Of a stretch of DNA of 64,000 nucleotides, positions 1 to 8,437 are shown one piece after another. Made by a program: the position numbers and the translations under genes. This DNA comes from CAVYTF01 sp963771435. Its GTDB lineage: Bacteria > Bacteroidota > Bacteroidia > Chitinophagales > Chitinophagaceae. The DNA is taken from positions 1 through 64,000 of the forward strand of contig CAVYTF010000005.1 in assembly GCA_963771435.1 (NCBI GenBank), given 5' to 3'. Below the pieces are notes generated by a model. That model worked only from the letters and a program-made list of their open reading frames with translations. It was not told where the DNA came from and did no database searches. Every line of letters starts with the position of its first letter. Position 1 is the stretch's first letter.

Positions 1-746
1 TTATGTCGTGCTTCATTCAGCATCGTATTGCTAAATTTCCCCAGCACAATTCTTTTTGCAGCAACAGCAATATTTGCGTCTGCCTCCACAATGCAGGGAC
101 TTTTGCCGCCTAGCTCAAGCGTAACAGGGATCAGGTCTTTCGCAGCCAGCTTATAAATTATCTTCCCGACAGGAATGCTCCCGGTATAAAATATATGATC
201 GAACCGAAAGGCCTTCATCAGTGCAGGAACCGTTTCTGCTCCATCGCCCTGTACGAGGCTTACGTATTCTTTGCGATAAATTTCATCAACTATTTGCTGC
301 ATTATAGCTGCAGTTGCAGGCGCAAATTCTGAAGGCTTCAGCACCACGCAATTCCCCCCTGCAATGGCGCCAACCAAAGGAATAAACAGCAACTGAAAAG
401 GATAATTCCATGGGGCAATAATGAACACAACGCCCAATGCATCACGGTAGATCTTTGCAGAGGAAGGGATATTTACCAGGTTGATGCCTCCCTTTTGAGG
501 CTCCATCCATGCACGCAGGTTTCTAATAGCATTATTTATTTCTGCATAAACCAGCCCTATTTCCGTAGCAAAACTTTCTTCGGCGCTTTTCCGCAGGTCC
601 CTGTACAATGCGTCCATGATCCCCTGCTCATATTTTTCCAGTGTTTTTTTCAGCAGCAGCAATTGCTGTTTTCTAAAACCATACCCACGGGTAGCGCCAC
701 TTTCAAAGAATTTTCTCATCTGTGGTAAAAGATCAGTGTTCAGCAT
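1..746 (-). CDS. aldehyde dehydrogenase, partial (C-terminal part outside window or disrupted)
   Basis: An open frame runs from the ATG at 746 to the left edge (248 codons visible). It reads as a class-3-like NAD(P)-dependent aldehyde dehydrogenase, which oxidises aldehydes to acids. Visible landmarks are APWNYPFQL (residues 111-119), NCVVLKPSE (132-140), FYTGS (186-190) and ELGGKSP (211-217), whose Glu is the general base of the family. In family members the helix after GKF normally runs into NAGQxC with the catalytic Cys. Here KFSN (237-240) is followed by TMLNEARH, which does not match, so the frame may be broken in the last ~25 bases of the window. Family call firm; integrity unknown. Confidence 0.85.
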   Translation of the reverse strand, partial: MLNTDLLPQMRKFFESGATRGYGFRKQQLLLLKKTLEKYEQGIMDALYRDLRKSAEESFATEIGLVYAEINNAIRNLRAWMEPQKGGINLVNIPSSAKIYRDALGVVFIIAPWNYPFQLLFIPLVGAIAGGNCVVLKPSEFAPATAAIMQQIVDEIYRKEYVSLVQGDGAETVPALMKAFRFDHIFYTGSIPVGKIIYKLAAKDLIPVTLELGGKSPCIVEADANIAVAAKRIVLGKFSNTMLNEARH

Positions 747-1064
747 ATACTATATCTTTTTTAAATGGGTTATGGGCGCTTAAAACTGGAAAACAAAGCA
801 TAAGAACAAGCTAAAATACAGAAACATAATGTTTTCAGGTACAAGCTTAACCTTTCCTGCCAAAACATGTATTTATTCCCTCGCTTGGCTTGATCTTCGT
901 GCTCTGCCAAGAAGCTCTCTGATTTGTCCTCCCCCTGTCCCTCCTCTCACCAACCATCTGGGTCTGCAAAATTTCTTAACTTTATTCTCGAGGTCAGGCT
1001 GCAATTCCGGGCTTACTGTGTAAATATATCCTATCTGCAGCAACACATTTTAAAACCATTTATT
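747..1064. other. intergenic region between divergent ALDH and DinB genes
   Basis: This 318-bp spacer must hold the promoters of both divergent genes. I see no clear TAnnTTTG element and no hairpin. Short open frames here do not resemble proteins. Confidence 0.4.
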
Positions 1065-1526
1065 ATGCAAAAAAAATTATTTCAGGAGATGATAGTCCAG
1101 AACCGCCTTACTTCCGCTTATTCCTTTAACAAAATTACAGATGCAAACAAAGCCTACAGGCTGAACGGTAAGGCAGCCTCTGTTGGCTTTATCTACCGGC
1201 ACATTGGCGAGTTGATGAACATCTTTGGTCATTTCTTTGGTGTGCCCACCAACATTCAAAACACGACCATTGGCCAGGTAGATATAGGGCAGGGTCTTGA
1301 TATTGAAACAAGCAAACTATATATTGAAAAAGGTTATGAAATGCTTGAGAACCTGGTAAAAGATACAAAAGATGAGGACTGGTTAATGACAATTGAAACA
1401 CCTTTTTTTGGAACAGTTTCCAGGATGAGGCTTTTTTCACACGTTCTTTTCCATACCTCACACCACGCGGGCCAGATCGCTTTGACTTTGTCAAAGGGGC
1501 AAATATTCCCGGTGGGATCGAACTGA
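1065..1526 (+). CDS. DinB-like four-helix-bundle protein
   Basis: A 153-residue protein of the DinB/YfiT superfamily: four-helix-bundle, usually metal-binding proteins, some of them thiol transferases or of unknown role. The start chosen is the ATG at 1065 (MQKKLFQEM); the longer frame upstream is Pro/Ser-rich and unlike the family. The metal-ligand positions are suggested by His in RHIGELMNIFGHFFG (residues ~45-59) and by the C-terminal HVLFHTSHHAGQI, a hallmark of the family. It ends ten residues after this helix, as is usual. The gene stands alone on the plus strand. Substrate cannot be inferred. Confidence 0.8.
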   Translation: MQKKLFQEMIVQNRLTSAYSFNKITDANKAYRLNGKAASVGFIYRHIGELMNIFGHFFGVPTNIQNTTIGQVDIGQGLDIETSKLYIEKGYEMLENLVKDTKDEDWLMTIETPFFGTVSRMRLFSHVLFHTSHHAGQIALTLSKGQIFPVGSN

Positions 1527-1612
1527 GATTATAACTGGATTCATAACATTAGTCTTCAACATTCGAAAGAGGCTATCTGATTTATTTCTTCTAACCCTAT
1601 CTTCCATACATT

Positions 1613-1664
1613 ATTAAGCCCCTTAGCTAATGGATCTTATATATCAACAGCTAAAGGGCTTAAT
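1613..1664. terminator. 16-bp stem hairpin between convergent genes
   Basis: ATTAAGCCCCTTAGCT (1613-1628) pairs with AGCTAAAGGGCTTAAT (1649-1664) with one mismatch across a 20-nt loop. It lies between the plus-strand DinB-like gene and the minus-strand gene at 1757, where a shared bidirectional terminator is expected. No strong T tract follows, so intrinsic termination is inferred only. Confidence 0.4.
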
Positions 1665-1756
1665 ACTAATATTCGTAGGCTTTCTATCATATGCTGACCA
1701 AAGTTCTCGTTTTCATCTCTGAACAACCTGGAGAAACGCTATCAGCAGAATTTAAA

Positions 1757-2221
1757 TTATTGGGGCACCTTGCCCATCCTCCATATAGACATGATACTTC
1801 TTTCAGCTTCCTTAATATGAGCATGAGAACTGATTTGTAAGTTTTCTGAAACCGCGTTAGGGTCTTTATGTAAAATGTTTTTATCTGCCGCATGCAGGTA
1901 ATCCATAGCGCTTTTTAGGCGGTTCTTATCAGAAATGGCTGCATTATCCACAGCATGGGGCGCATATTCCGGATTTCTGCCATCATCAATTGAAGCATCA
2001 TTAATTTCCTTGATAGCGGCTTCAATTTCCGCAACAGCATTTCGTTGTTCTTTTGCTTGTGCAGGGTCGCTTATCACAGCATGGATCACAAGCCATCTTG
2101 CGTCTCTTAAACCACCTAAAGCCTCTAAATAATGCGGATGTTGAGGGTGAACTTGGGCTGAAGCCGTAAAAGATAGCATCGCAAAAAAAGCCAATGCCAT
2201 TAAACAATACATTTTTTTCAT
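1757..2221 (-). CDS. secreted hypothetical protein
   Basis: A 154-residue protein with a clear N-terminal signal peptide (MKKMYCLMALAFFAMLSFTASAQ, written here as Lys-rich start, hydrophobic core, cleavage near SAQ at ~21-23). The mature part is His-rich at its start (VHPQHPHYLEAL) and then predicted helical, with several pairs of acidic and Ala residues and scattered His (HAVISD, LHAADKN, SSHAHIKEAE). It could be a small periplasmic helical bundle. I do not recognise a family. A -7-like box (TAGTTTTG) lies 32 bp upstream of the start. Confidence 0.65.
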   Translation of the reverse strand: MKKMYCLMALAFFAMLSFTASAQVHPQHPHYLEALGGLRDARWLVIHAVISDPAQAKEQRNAVAEIEAAIKEINDASIDDGRNPEYAPHAVDNAAISDKNRLKSAMDYLHAADKNILHKDPNAVSENLQISSHAHIKEAERSIMSIWRMGKVPQ

Positions 2222-2252
2222 TTTGTGTAATTTTAATTTTAGGAATGATTAG

Positions 2253-2260
2253 CAAAACTA
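2253..2260 (-). promoter_or_regulatory. candidate -7 promoter element for the secreted protein gene
   Basis: On the minus strand these bases read TAGTTTTG, an exact match to the Bacteroidota -7 consensus TAnnTTTG, 32 bp before the ATG at 2221. No clear TTG -33 box is seen at the usual distance, so the call is tentative. Confidence 0.35.
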
Positions 2261-2462
2261 AAGCCATAAATAGTTAGAAATATCCATCCTTGCCATCGGA
2301 ATGGCCGTCTGCGCTGGCACACTTTATAAAAAAGATGTCAATTGTAGAAAGAATTGAACAAGTGAGGAGCAAAAACGCTTCTAATACTTTTATTATCAGT
2401 CGATTTAAAGTTTTATTGATCTGGCTTGATTTTTTACGGTTTTGTGAATATTTTAAATATCT

Positions 2463-3725
2463 ATGACAGCGAACTTTCTATTTGCAACTGGCATTGAAAA
2501 CAGTTATCCTACCATAAACAATGGGCGGGAAAGGGTAGATGAAATGGAAAAATGCCACCATTATGCTTTCTGGAAAAAAGATTTTGAACTGGTACAGGAA
2601 ATGGGCATTAAATTTCTAAGGTATGGCCCACCGTTTTACAAAACCTTTACTGGGGCCGACAGTTTTGAGTGGTCCTTTGCTGACGAAGCCTTCAGGGAAT
2701 TGCGCCAGCGCGACATTGTCCCTATCGTTGACCTTTGCCACTTCGGCGTTCCTGGCTGGATAGGTAATTTCCAAAACCCAGACTTTCCCGAATTATTTGC
2801 CGCGTACTCAAAAGCCTTTGCAACAAGATACCCATGGATACAACTGTACACTCCCATAAATGAAATGTATATCTGTGCCCTGTTTTCTGCCCAGTTTGGT
2901 TGGTGGAATGAACAGTTAACAGGCGATAGATCATTTGTCACCGCCCTCAAGCACATTGTTAAGGCAAATATTCTTGCAATGCAGGCCATTTCTGAGGTTA
3001 GAAAAGATGCCATGTTCATTCAAAGCGAATCAACGGAATACCACCACGCCGCAAATCCGGATGCTGTAAAACCCGCAGAAATAAATAACTCCAAACGCTT
3101 TCTTTCTCTCGACCTTAATTATGGAAAAAGGGTCGATTCCGAAATGTATGAATTTCTATTGAGCAACGGGATGACCAAAGAGGAGTATCATTTCTTCCTC
3201 CAAAATAATTTGAAACATCGTTGCATCATGGGGAATGATTATTACATCACCAATGAACACCGGGTTTCTCCCGATGGCAGCACGGTCGCATCAGGTGAAA
3301 TATTCGGATACCATGTCATCACCATGCAATACTATGACCGGTACGGCATTCCAGTAATGCATACGGAAACCAACATTAACCAGGGCCCAAAAGGCGACGA
3401 AGCAGTTAAATGGCTTTGGAAAGAATGGGCAAACGTCCTGCGCATAAGAAACGACGGCGTCCCAATAGTTGGTTTCACATGGTATTCTTTAACTGACCAG
3501 GTCGATTGGGACACCGCACTTCGCGAGAACAATGGTAACGTAAACCCTTTGGGCTTGTACGATTTAAACCGCAATATTCGCCCCGTAGGCGAGGAATACA
3601 AACGGATTATTGCCGAGTGGCAGGATGTGCTCCCTACACAAAGCATCTGCCTTCAGCTCCCCATTGTCACTCCAAGCCAGGAAAATATGAATGGTATCAA
3701 TATTGAACCTAAAGTTGGCGTATAA
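2463..3725 (+). CDS. GH1-like (TIM-barrel) glycoside hydrolase
   Basis: A 420-residue protein related to family 1 glycosyl hydrolases (retaining beta-glycosidases). The acid/base motif TPINEM is at residues 130-135 (Glu134) and the nucleophile motif HTETN at 300-304 (Glu302); both catalytic Glu are present. Other GH1-like features are LCHFGVPGW near residue 91 and a late WYSLTDQVDWD segment. There is no signal peptide, so it should be cytoplasmic. The C-terminal ~30 residues look like a low-conservation tail. It is followed after 20 bp by an SDR gene on the same strand, probably one operon. A second GH1-like gene (minus strand, 4573-5769) closes the locus. Substrate unknown. Confidence 0.8.
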   Translation: MTANFLFATGIENSYPTINNGRERVDEMEKCHHYAFWKKDFELVQEMGIKFLRYGPPFYKTFTGADSFEWSFADEAFRELRQRDIVPIVDLCHFGVPGWIGNFQNPDFPELFAAYSKAFATRYPWIQLYTPINEMYICALFSAQFGWWNEQLTGDRSFVTALKHIVKANILAMQAISEVRKDAMFIQSESTEYHHAANPDAVKPAEINNSKRFLSLDLNYGKRVDSEMYEFLLSNGMTKEEYHFFLQNNLKHRCIMGNDYYITNEHRVSPDGSTVASGEIFGYHVITMQYYDRYGIPVMHTETNINQGPKGDEAVKWLWKEWANVLRIRNDGVPIVGFTWYSLTDQVDWDTALRENNGNVNPLGLYDLNRNIRPVGEEYKRIIAEWQDVLPTQSICLQLPIVTPSQENMNGINIEPKVGV

Positions 3726-3745
3726 AACATTTAAGAAAAATTAGT

Positions 3746-4486
3746 ATGGATTTTAAGAACAAAGCGGTCATCATTACAGGGGCAAGCGGCGGCATTGGTT
3801 TGGCCATCGCTAAAAAATTCGCTTCCCTTGGCGCTTCCGTGGCCTTGTCCGACCTTAAAGAAGAGCCCCTCAATAGGGCAGTGGAAGAAGTAAAGCAAAC
3901 TGGTGGTTCAGCAGATGTTTGGGCCAGTGTCTGCGACGTCACCGACGAAAAACAGGCCGCTGCCACGGTCAGCGATACCATTCAGCGTTGCGGCCATGTG
4001 GATGTTATCGTCAACAACGCAGGCCTCATGCTTTTTAAACCCCTCGAAGAACAAACTTTAGACGACTGGCAAAAGATTTTCAGTGTAGACCTTTTCGGCA
4101 GCTTCTTTTTCATTAAGTATGCTTTCCTGCACATGAAACCCGGCGGCGCCATTGTAAATATCTCAAGCATTCACGCCATAGAGACTGAACCTATGGTAGC
4201 CCCCTATGCCGCTGCAAAAGCCGCTGTTTTGTCGCTCACCCGTTCGGCAGCCATTGAGGGCAAACCAAAAGGCATCCGCGTAAACGCTGTTTTGCCGGGT
4301 GCCATAGATACCCCCATGCTTTGGAACAACCCCAACGTTAAGTCAGGTGTTGAAAAAATAAACAAAGCTGATGTTGGCAAGCCGGAAGATATTGCAAACG
4401 CCGTCGCTTTTTTAAGCTCCGATGAGGCAAACTTCATCCAGGGGGCTATGCTTCATGTTGATGGCGGTCGGCTTGATCATTTATAA
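3746..4486 (+). CDS. SDR-family NAD(P)-dependent oxidoreductase
   Basis: A 246-residue classical short-chain dehydrogenase/reductase. The cofactor motif TGASGGIG is at residues 11-18, NNAG at 90-93, the catalytic Ser at ~140 and the YxxxK pair at Tyr154/Lys158. PGAIDTP (184-190) is typical of the C-terminal part, and the protein ends with the usual GAMLHVDGG segment. An acidic residue after the second strand (Asp36) favours NAD(H). It lies 20 bp after the GH1-like gene and probably acts on the same sugar or sugar alcohol. It resembles glucose 1-dehydrogenase/3-oxoacyl reductase types, but the substrate cannot be fixed. Confidence 0.88.
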   Translation: MDFKNKAVIITGASGGIGLAIAKKFASLGASVALSDLKEEPLNRAVEEVKQTGGSADVWASVCDVTDEKQAAATVSDTIQRCGHVDVIVNNAGLMLFKPLEEQTLDDWQKIFSVDLFGSFFFIKYAFLHMKPGGAIVNISSIHAIETEPMVAPYAAAKAAVLSLTRSAAIEGKPKGIRVNAVLPGAIDTPMLWNNPNVKSGVEKINKADVGKPEDIANAVAFLSSDEANFIQGAMLHVDGGRLDHL

Positions 4487-4572
4487 CCTAAGATTACTTT
4501 TTCAGAAACCCTCATTCTTTCTTTTCAGCACCTTCCGCGTTTCCGTGAAAAACAACTTCGCTCTTCAAGGTA

Positions 4573-5769
4573 TTAAAGCAGCGCATCCACTAACTCCACC
4601 CATTCTTCCGCATACTGAAATTTCCAGGCAGTCTCAGAAACATACCATTGCATTTGTATCAGCATTTCGGCCAGTTCAGGTTGCAAACTGCGCGCAAGCC
4701 GGTTGTTTTCGTCCACTTTCCATATACCTGCCCTATGCCATTTTTCAGGGGCGTCCCAGTCAGGCCGGTCGATAATGGGGTAAAGGCAAATACCCCAAAA
4801 AGGAAGCCGCTGCGCCAGCACAAGCGAGGCCTCTTCTCCAATATATCTTATCCAGTCGGCGCGCATATCTTCCGTGCCGCTCGTTTCTGAAAGTATAAAT
4901 GGGCGTTCATACCGCCGGTGAACATCTATAAGCAGTTCATGCAGGTCAACCCAGCCTTCTTCTCTTTCAAAAGGGCTCCAGAACAAAGGAACGCCTGATT
5001 CCACACACCATTGGTTATTCGGATAAAAGTTCAACCCAATTATATCCAGGTATTCCGGCCTCCCTCTCAATTCAGGGCATGCCCTGCCGCTTAAAATATC
5101 ATACACCTGGAACTGGAACTCATGCTCCTTCGCAGCCCTGCATAATAATTCTTCTGACTCAGGATGGGCGGTCACAATATTAACTAAGGGTTCCGTTACA
5201 AGAATGCGGATGCGGTTGTCAACACGTTTCATCTCCTCTATCCCTTCAATATATGCCCTCATCAGGGCATATTTCACCTCCCAACCCTGTCTTTGGCAAT
5301 AGGGAGATGTTCCCCTAGCTTCGCCTCCCAGCCAGGAAAGAAAATTCACTTCATTGATGGGCGTAATAACCAGCGTGTCGTTTGGAGAAATGGAACGGTA
5401 AAACTCAACAAAAGCCCTGCAAAAAGATGCAAACCGCCGGGCAAACATAGGGTGCAGTGGTGTAAGGTCATCAGGGAATCCGAAATGACAAATATCCCAC
5501 AACTGCTGAATGCCTGCACGAACACCTGTTTCAATAAGCAAACGGGCTGGTTCAAAATCATACACGTACGGCTGCTTTTCCAGAACACTCCAGCGCAATC
5601 CCTCACGAACGGTTTTTATTTTCAGTGCCTCTAAACATCCGTAATCCTCTTTTGCCATCAATAGGTGGCCCGTTTCTCGCAGCAGGTCCACGCGGTTGCC
5701 AAAAGCATTCAGGTGGTCGGCACACTCATAACCACCCATCCAGAAAGAACAAAAAGGATTGCTGTTCAT
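4573..5769 (-). CDS. GH1-like (TIM-barrel) glycoside hydrolase, second copy
   Basis: A 398-residue GH1-like protein with acid/base motif TPINEVNF (residues 136-143, Glu140) and nucleophile motif ILSETSG (Glu295). It shares WDICHFGFPDDL with LCHFGVPGW of the 2463 gene, so the two are distant homologues, but they are far from identical. There is no signal peptide. It is the last gene of a tight minus-strand operon: 8 bp separate it from glf, which is itself 8 bp from a glycosyltransferase gene. That context suggests a role in making or trimming a galactofuranose-containing or related glycan rather than in polysaccharide feeding. Converges with the SDR gene. Confidence 0.78.
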   Translation of the reverse strand: MNSNPFCSFWMGGYECADHLNAFGNRVDLLRETGHLLMAKEDYGCLEALKIKTVREGLRWSVLEKQPYVYDFEPARLLIETGVRAGIQQLWDICHFGFPDDLTPLHPMFARRFASFCRAFVEFYRSISPNDTLVITPINEVNFLSWLGGEARGTSPYCQRQGWEVKYALMRAYIEGIEEMKRVDNRIRILVTEPLVNIVTAHPESEELLCRAAKEHEFQFQVYDILSGRACPELRGRPEYLDIIGLNFYPNNQWCVESGVPLFWSPFEREEGWVDLHELLIDVHRRYERPFILSETSGTEDMRADWIRYIGEEASLVLAQRLPFWGICLYPIIDRPDWDAPEKWHRAGIWKVDENNRLARSLQPELAEMLIQMQWYVSETAWKFQYAEEWVELVDALL

Positions 5770-5777
5770 TGGCTGTT

Positions 5778-6926
5778 TTATGCGCGTAAAATGATCGATT
5801 GGTTCTCTGGTATATGGATCTTTTCATCGCTCTGCGTGATCTTCTTAAAAAGTGTAAGCGATTGTGCCACCACCTGGTCCATATTATAATATTTATACGT
5901 TCCAAGGCGGCCTGTGAAATAAATATCGGGTATAGTATCAGCCAAAAGGGCATACTTTTTATATATCTCTGTGTTTTCCGACCGTGGGATAGGATAATAA
6001 GGGTCGCCTTCTGCCTTAGGATATTCATACACTACCGATGTTTTCGCGCTTTTCTGTCCTGTCAGGTATTTAAATTCTGTAATACGGGTATAGGGCTGGC
6101 TGTTAGGATAATTTACTGTTCCTGTAGGCTGAAAAAATTCCTTTTCATGCGTTTCAAACTTAAATTCGATACTTCGGTACGGCAGCTTCCCGTAACAATA
6201 GTCAAAATACGAATCAATAGGCCCCGTATAGATCATAGACCTGTAAGGTATCATATTGGCTATTTCCTTATGGTCTGTATTCAGCATTACTTTTATGTTC
6301 GGATGAGAAAGCATCTTGCTGAACAAGGCAGTATAACCATGCAGTGGCATCGCCTGGTAAGTGTCCGTAAAATAGCGGTTGTCCTTATTCGTTCGGGTCG
6401 GCACTCTTGCGGTCACAGAAGCATCCAGTTCAGATGGGTCCAGGTCCCATTGTTTTTTTGTATAGCCTTTAAAAAACTTTTCATAAAGCTCCCTGCCCAC
6501 CTTGTTGAGCACCACGTCTTCAGATGTTTTTATCCTGTCTTTCTTCTCAGCTTTCGACTTAAAAAAGTCATCCACTTCGCTGCAGCTAAGGTTCAGGCCA
6601 TATAGTGTGTTAATGGTATTCTGATTGATGGGGATAGGAACCAACTGTCCGTCAACACTTGCCAGTACATTATGTTCATAAGGCCGCCAGTCCGTGAACT
6701 TGCTTAAATAGTCAAACACCTCCCTTGAATTGGTATGAAATATATGCGGGCCATACTTATGTACAAGTATCCCGCTCTCGTCATAAAGATCATAAGTGTT
6801 TCCTCCAATGTGGTTACGCTTGTCGATCAGCAACACTTTTTTATTCGCTTTGGTCGCAAGGCGTTCAGCTAGCACACTGCCCGCGAAACCTGCTCCAACA
6901 ATTAAGTAGTCAAACATGGGCTTCAT
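5778..6926 (-). CDS. glf: UDP-galactopyranose mutase
   Basis: A 382-residue flavoenzyme that interconverts UDP-galactopyranose and UDP-galactofuranose. The N-terminal FAD-binding motif VGAGFAGSV (residues 10-18) is followed by IDKRNHIGGNTYD and YGPHIFHTN, both hallmarks of bacterial Glf. The length matches the family (about 370-390). It supplies UDP-Galf for cell-surface glycan. It is the middle gene of a three-gene operon with a glycosyltransferase upstream and a GH1-like protein downstream. Confidence 0.95.
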   Translation of the reverse strand: MKPMFDYLIVGAGFAGSVLAERLATKANKKVLLIDKRNHIGGNTYDLYDESGILVHKYGPHIFHTNSREVFDYLSKFTDWRPYEHNVLASVDGQLVPIPINQNTINTLYGLNLSCSEVDDFFKSKAEKKDRIKTSEDVVLNKVGRELYEKFFKGYTKKQWDLDPSELDASVTARVPTRTNKDNRYFTDTYQAMPLHGYTALFSKMLSHPNIKVMLNTDHKEIANMIPYRSMIYTGPIDSYFDYCYGKLPYRSIEFKFETHEKEFFQPTGTVNYPNSQPYTRITEFKYLTGQKSAKTSVVYEYPKAEGDPYYPIPRSENTEIYKKYALLADTIPDIYFTGRLGTYKYYNMDQVVAQSLTLFKKITQSDEKIHIPENQSIILRA

Positions 6927-6934
6927 ATTTTAGG

Positions 6935-8053
6935 TTAGGAATAAGTCGTTTCTATATTTTCTAATACTTCATCAATTAATTCACACATATTGATATAGGT
7001 ATTATCCCATGAATTATCTCTAAGGAAGCGGTCAACGTCAGAAAGCCAGCCCTTTCTGTTCGGTTCAGATAATATTTTTGTCGCTTCCGACACAAGTTCC
7101 GATGCATCATGCACAATGCTCACTAAGTTTTGATCTCCATACGGATCAACAATATCACTTATCGCCGTTGAAATAACCGGTTTGCCTGCGGCTAAATACT
7201 CTGGTGTTTTTGTCGGGCTGATGTATCTTGTAGATTCGTTCAAAGCAAATGGTATCAGGGCAATATCCCATCCCGCCAGATAGGCAGGCAGCTCGTTATA
7301 GCTCTTTCCGCCTAAATAATGAACATTAGGCAATTGGGGCAGGTCTGCCGGGTTTATTTTCACCACTGGCCCGATAAAGATCCACTGCCATTCCGGTTTT
7401 TCCGCAGCCGCTTTTTTTATAAGCTCAATATCAAACCGTTCATCCAGCACTCCAAAAAAGCCAAGCCGCGGATGAGGGATGGCCAACTGGTCTGAAGGCT
7501 CCTCTTTAATGCTCCTTGCTTTTCCAAAATGCCCTTTATCAATGCTGCTGGGGAAAGGGTGAATGTTCGGATGCTGGTCTTTTTTAGCATGATAAAGAGA
7601 ATGTCCGCCTGTGAACACAACATCAGCTTTTTCCAGCAGGTTCTTTTCCAGTTCCTTAATGATAGCAGGCGCGAACTTGAACGCAGACAATTCATCCATG
7701 CAGTCATACACCGTCACCAACGGTTTCAACTCATTAGTGTAAAGCAATGCCATCGGCGTATAATACCAGCACAAATAGTTTGTAATATCATGCTCATTGA
7801 ATACCTGCGCAATGATCAGCTCCTGCCTTTTAGCAACATCATCCCTGTCAGGGCTGCCCTCCAGCTTTGGCACAATAACATTTACCTTCTCTTCTGTAAA
7901 GTTGATGTCATAACCATCCTTTCCCGCATGAAAAAAAGGTTCTTCCACGTAAAAAACGCGGTATTGCGTCGCGAACCTGCTCAGCAGGTGCTGCGGCCGC
8001 TGGTAAACAAAATTCCACCGTAAATGAGAAAAGCATACAAGATCCGCCTTCAT
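6935..8053 (-). CDS. glycosyltransferase (TuaH/GT1-like)
   Basis: A 372-residue GT-B glycosyltransferase. The start reads MKADLVCFSHLRWNFVYQRP and the region FVYQRPQHLLSRFA is typical of the TuaH-like group. The C-terminal nucleotide-sugar-binding half contains LIPFALNESTRYISPTKTPEYLAAGKP (residues ~265-290), with the PTKxxEYLAAGKP signature. It is the first gene of the minus-strand operon with glf and a GH1-like gene. It may transfer Galf or another sugar, but donor and acceptor cannot be read from sequence. Confidence 0.88.
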   Translation of the reverse strand: MKADLVCFSHLRWNFVYQRPQHLLSRFATQYRVFYVEEPFFHAGKDGYDINFTEEKVNVIVPKLEGSPDRDDVAKRQELIIAQVFNEHDITNYLCWYYTPMALLYTNELKPLVTVYDCMDELSAFKFAPAIIKELEKNLLEKADVVFTGGHSLYHAKKDQHPNIHPFPSSIDKGHFGKARSIKEEPSDQLAIPHPRLGFFGVLDERFDIELIKKAAAEKPEWQWIFIGPVVKINPADLPQLPNVHYLGGKSYNELPAYLAGWDIALIPFALNESTRYISPTKTPEYLAAGKPVISTAISDIVDPYGDQNLVSIVHDASELVSEATKILSEPNRKGWLSDVDRFLRDNSWDNTYINMCELIDEVLENIETTYS

Positions 8054-8437
8054 CCTACATTGTTTTTAAAGTTAGCAATTCTTTGTAAAAGAACATATTG
8101 TTTTAATATAGATAAGAATTATGCCATATTAAATAGCCTTAAAAAAGGCACTCATCTTTATTATTTCCTATCTTTTTCTGTGGAATTTTAGAAACAAGAC
8201 CAATTTCTATCCATTCAAACGCAGCAACATCAAACCTGCCAATATTTCAGGAACTTTTTAAATAAAAAGCTTTTTCAGTACAAGACGATCTTTTGGTAAT
8301 GCCATAGCAATTCCCATGAGATTCCACTTAATTCCCACCCAATGTCCACTCACCCCTACTTATCCATAAGTAGCCAGCGTTTACCTTTTTACCTTTATAA
8401 GAAACTGTCATTAATGCATCCCCGTAAAATATTGCTG
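8054..8437. other. intergenic region with a partial copy of the dispersed CCCACTC element
   Basis: This 384-bp spacer lies upstream of the glycosyltransferase operon and after the end of the 8438 gene. At 8334-8365 it contains CCCACCCAATGTCCACTCACCCC, broken here as CCCACCCAATG + TCCACTCACCCC. This resembles the 3' flank of the 44-bp repeat elements at 19.9, 52.2 and 57.4 kb, but no TTATAGAGACC unit is present. Nothing else is recognised. Confidence 0.4.
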
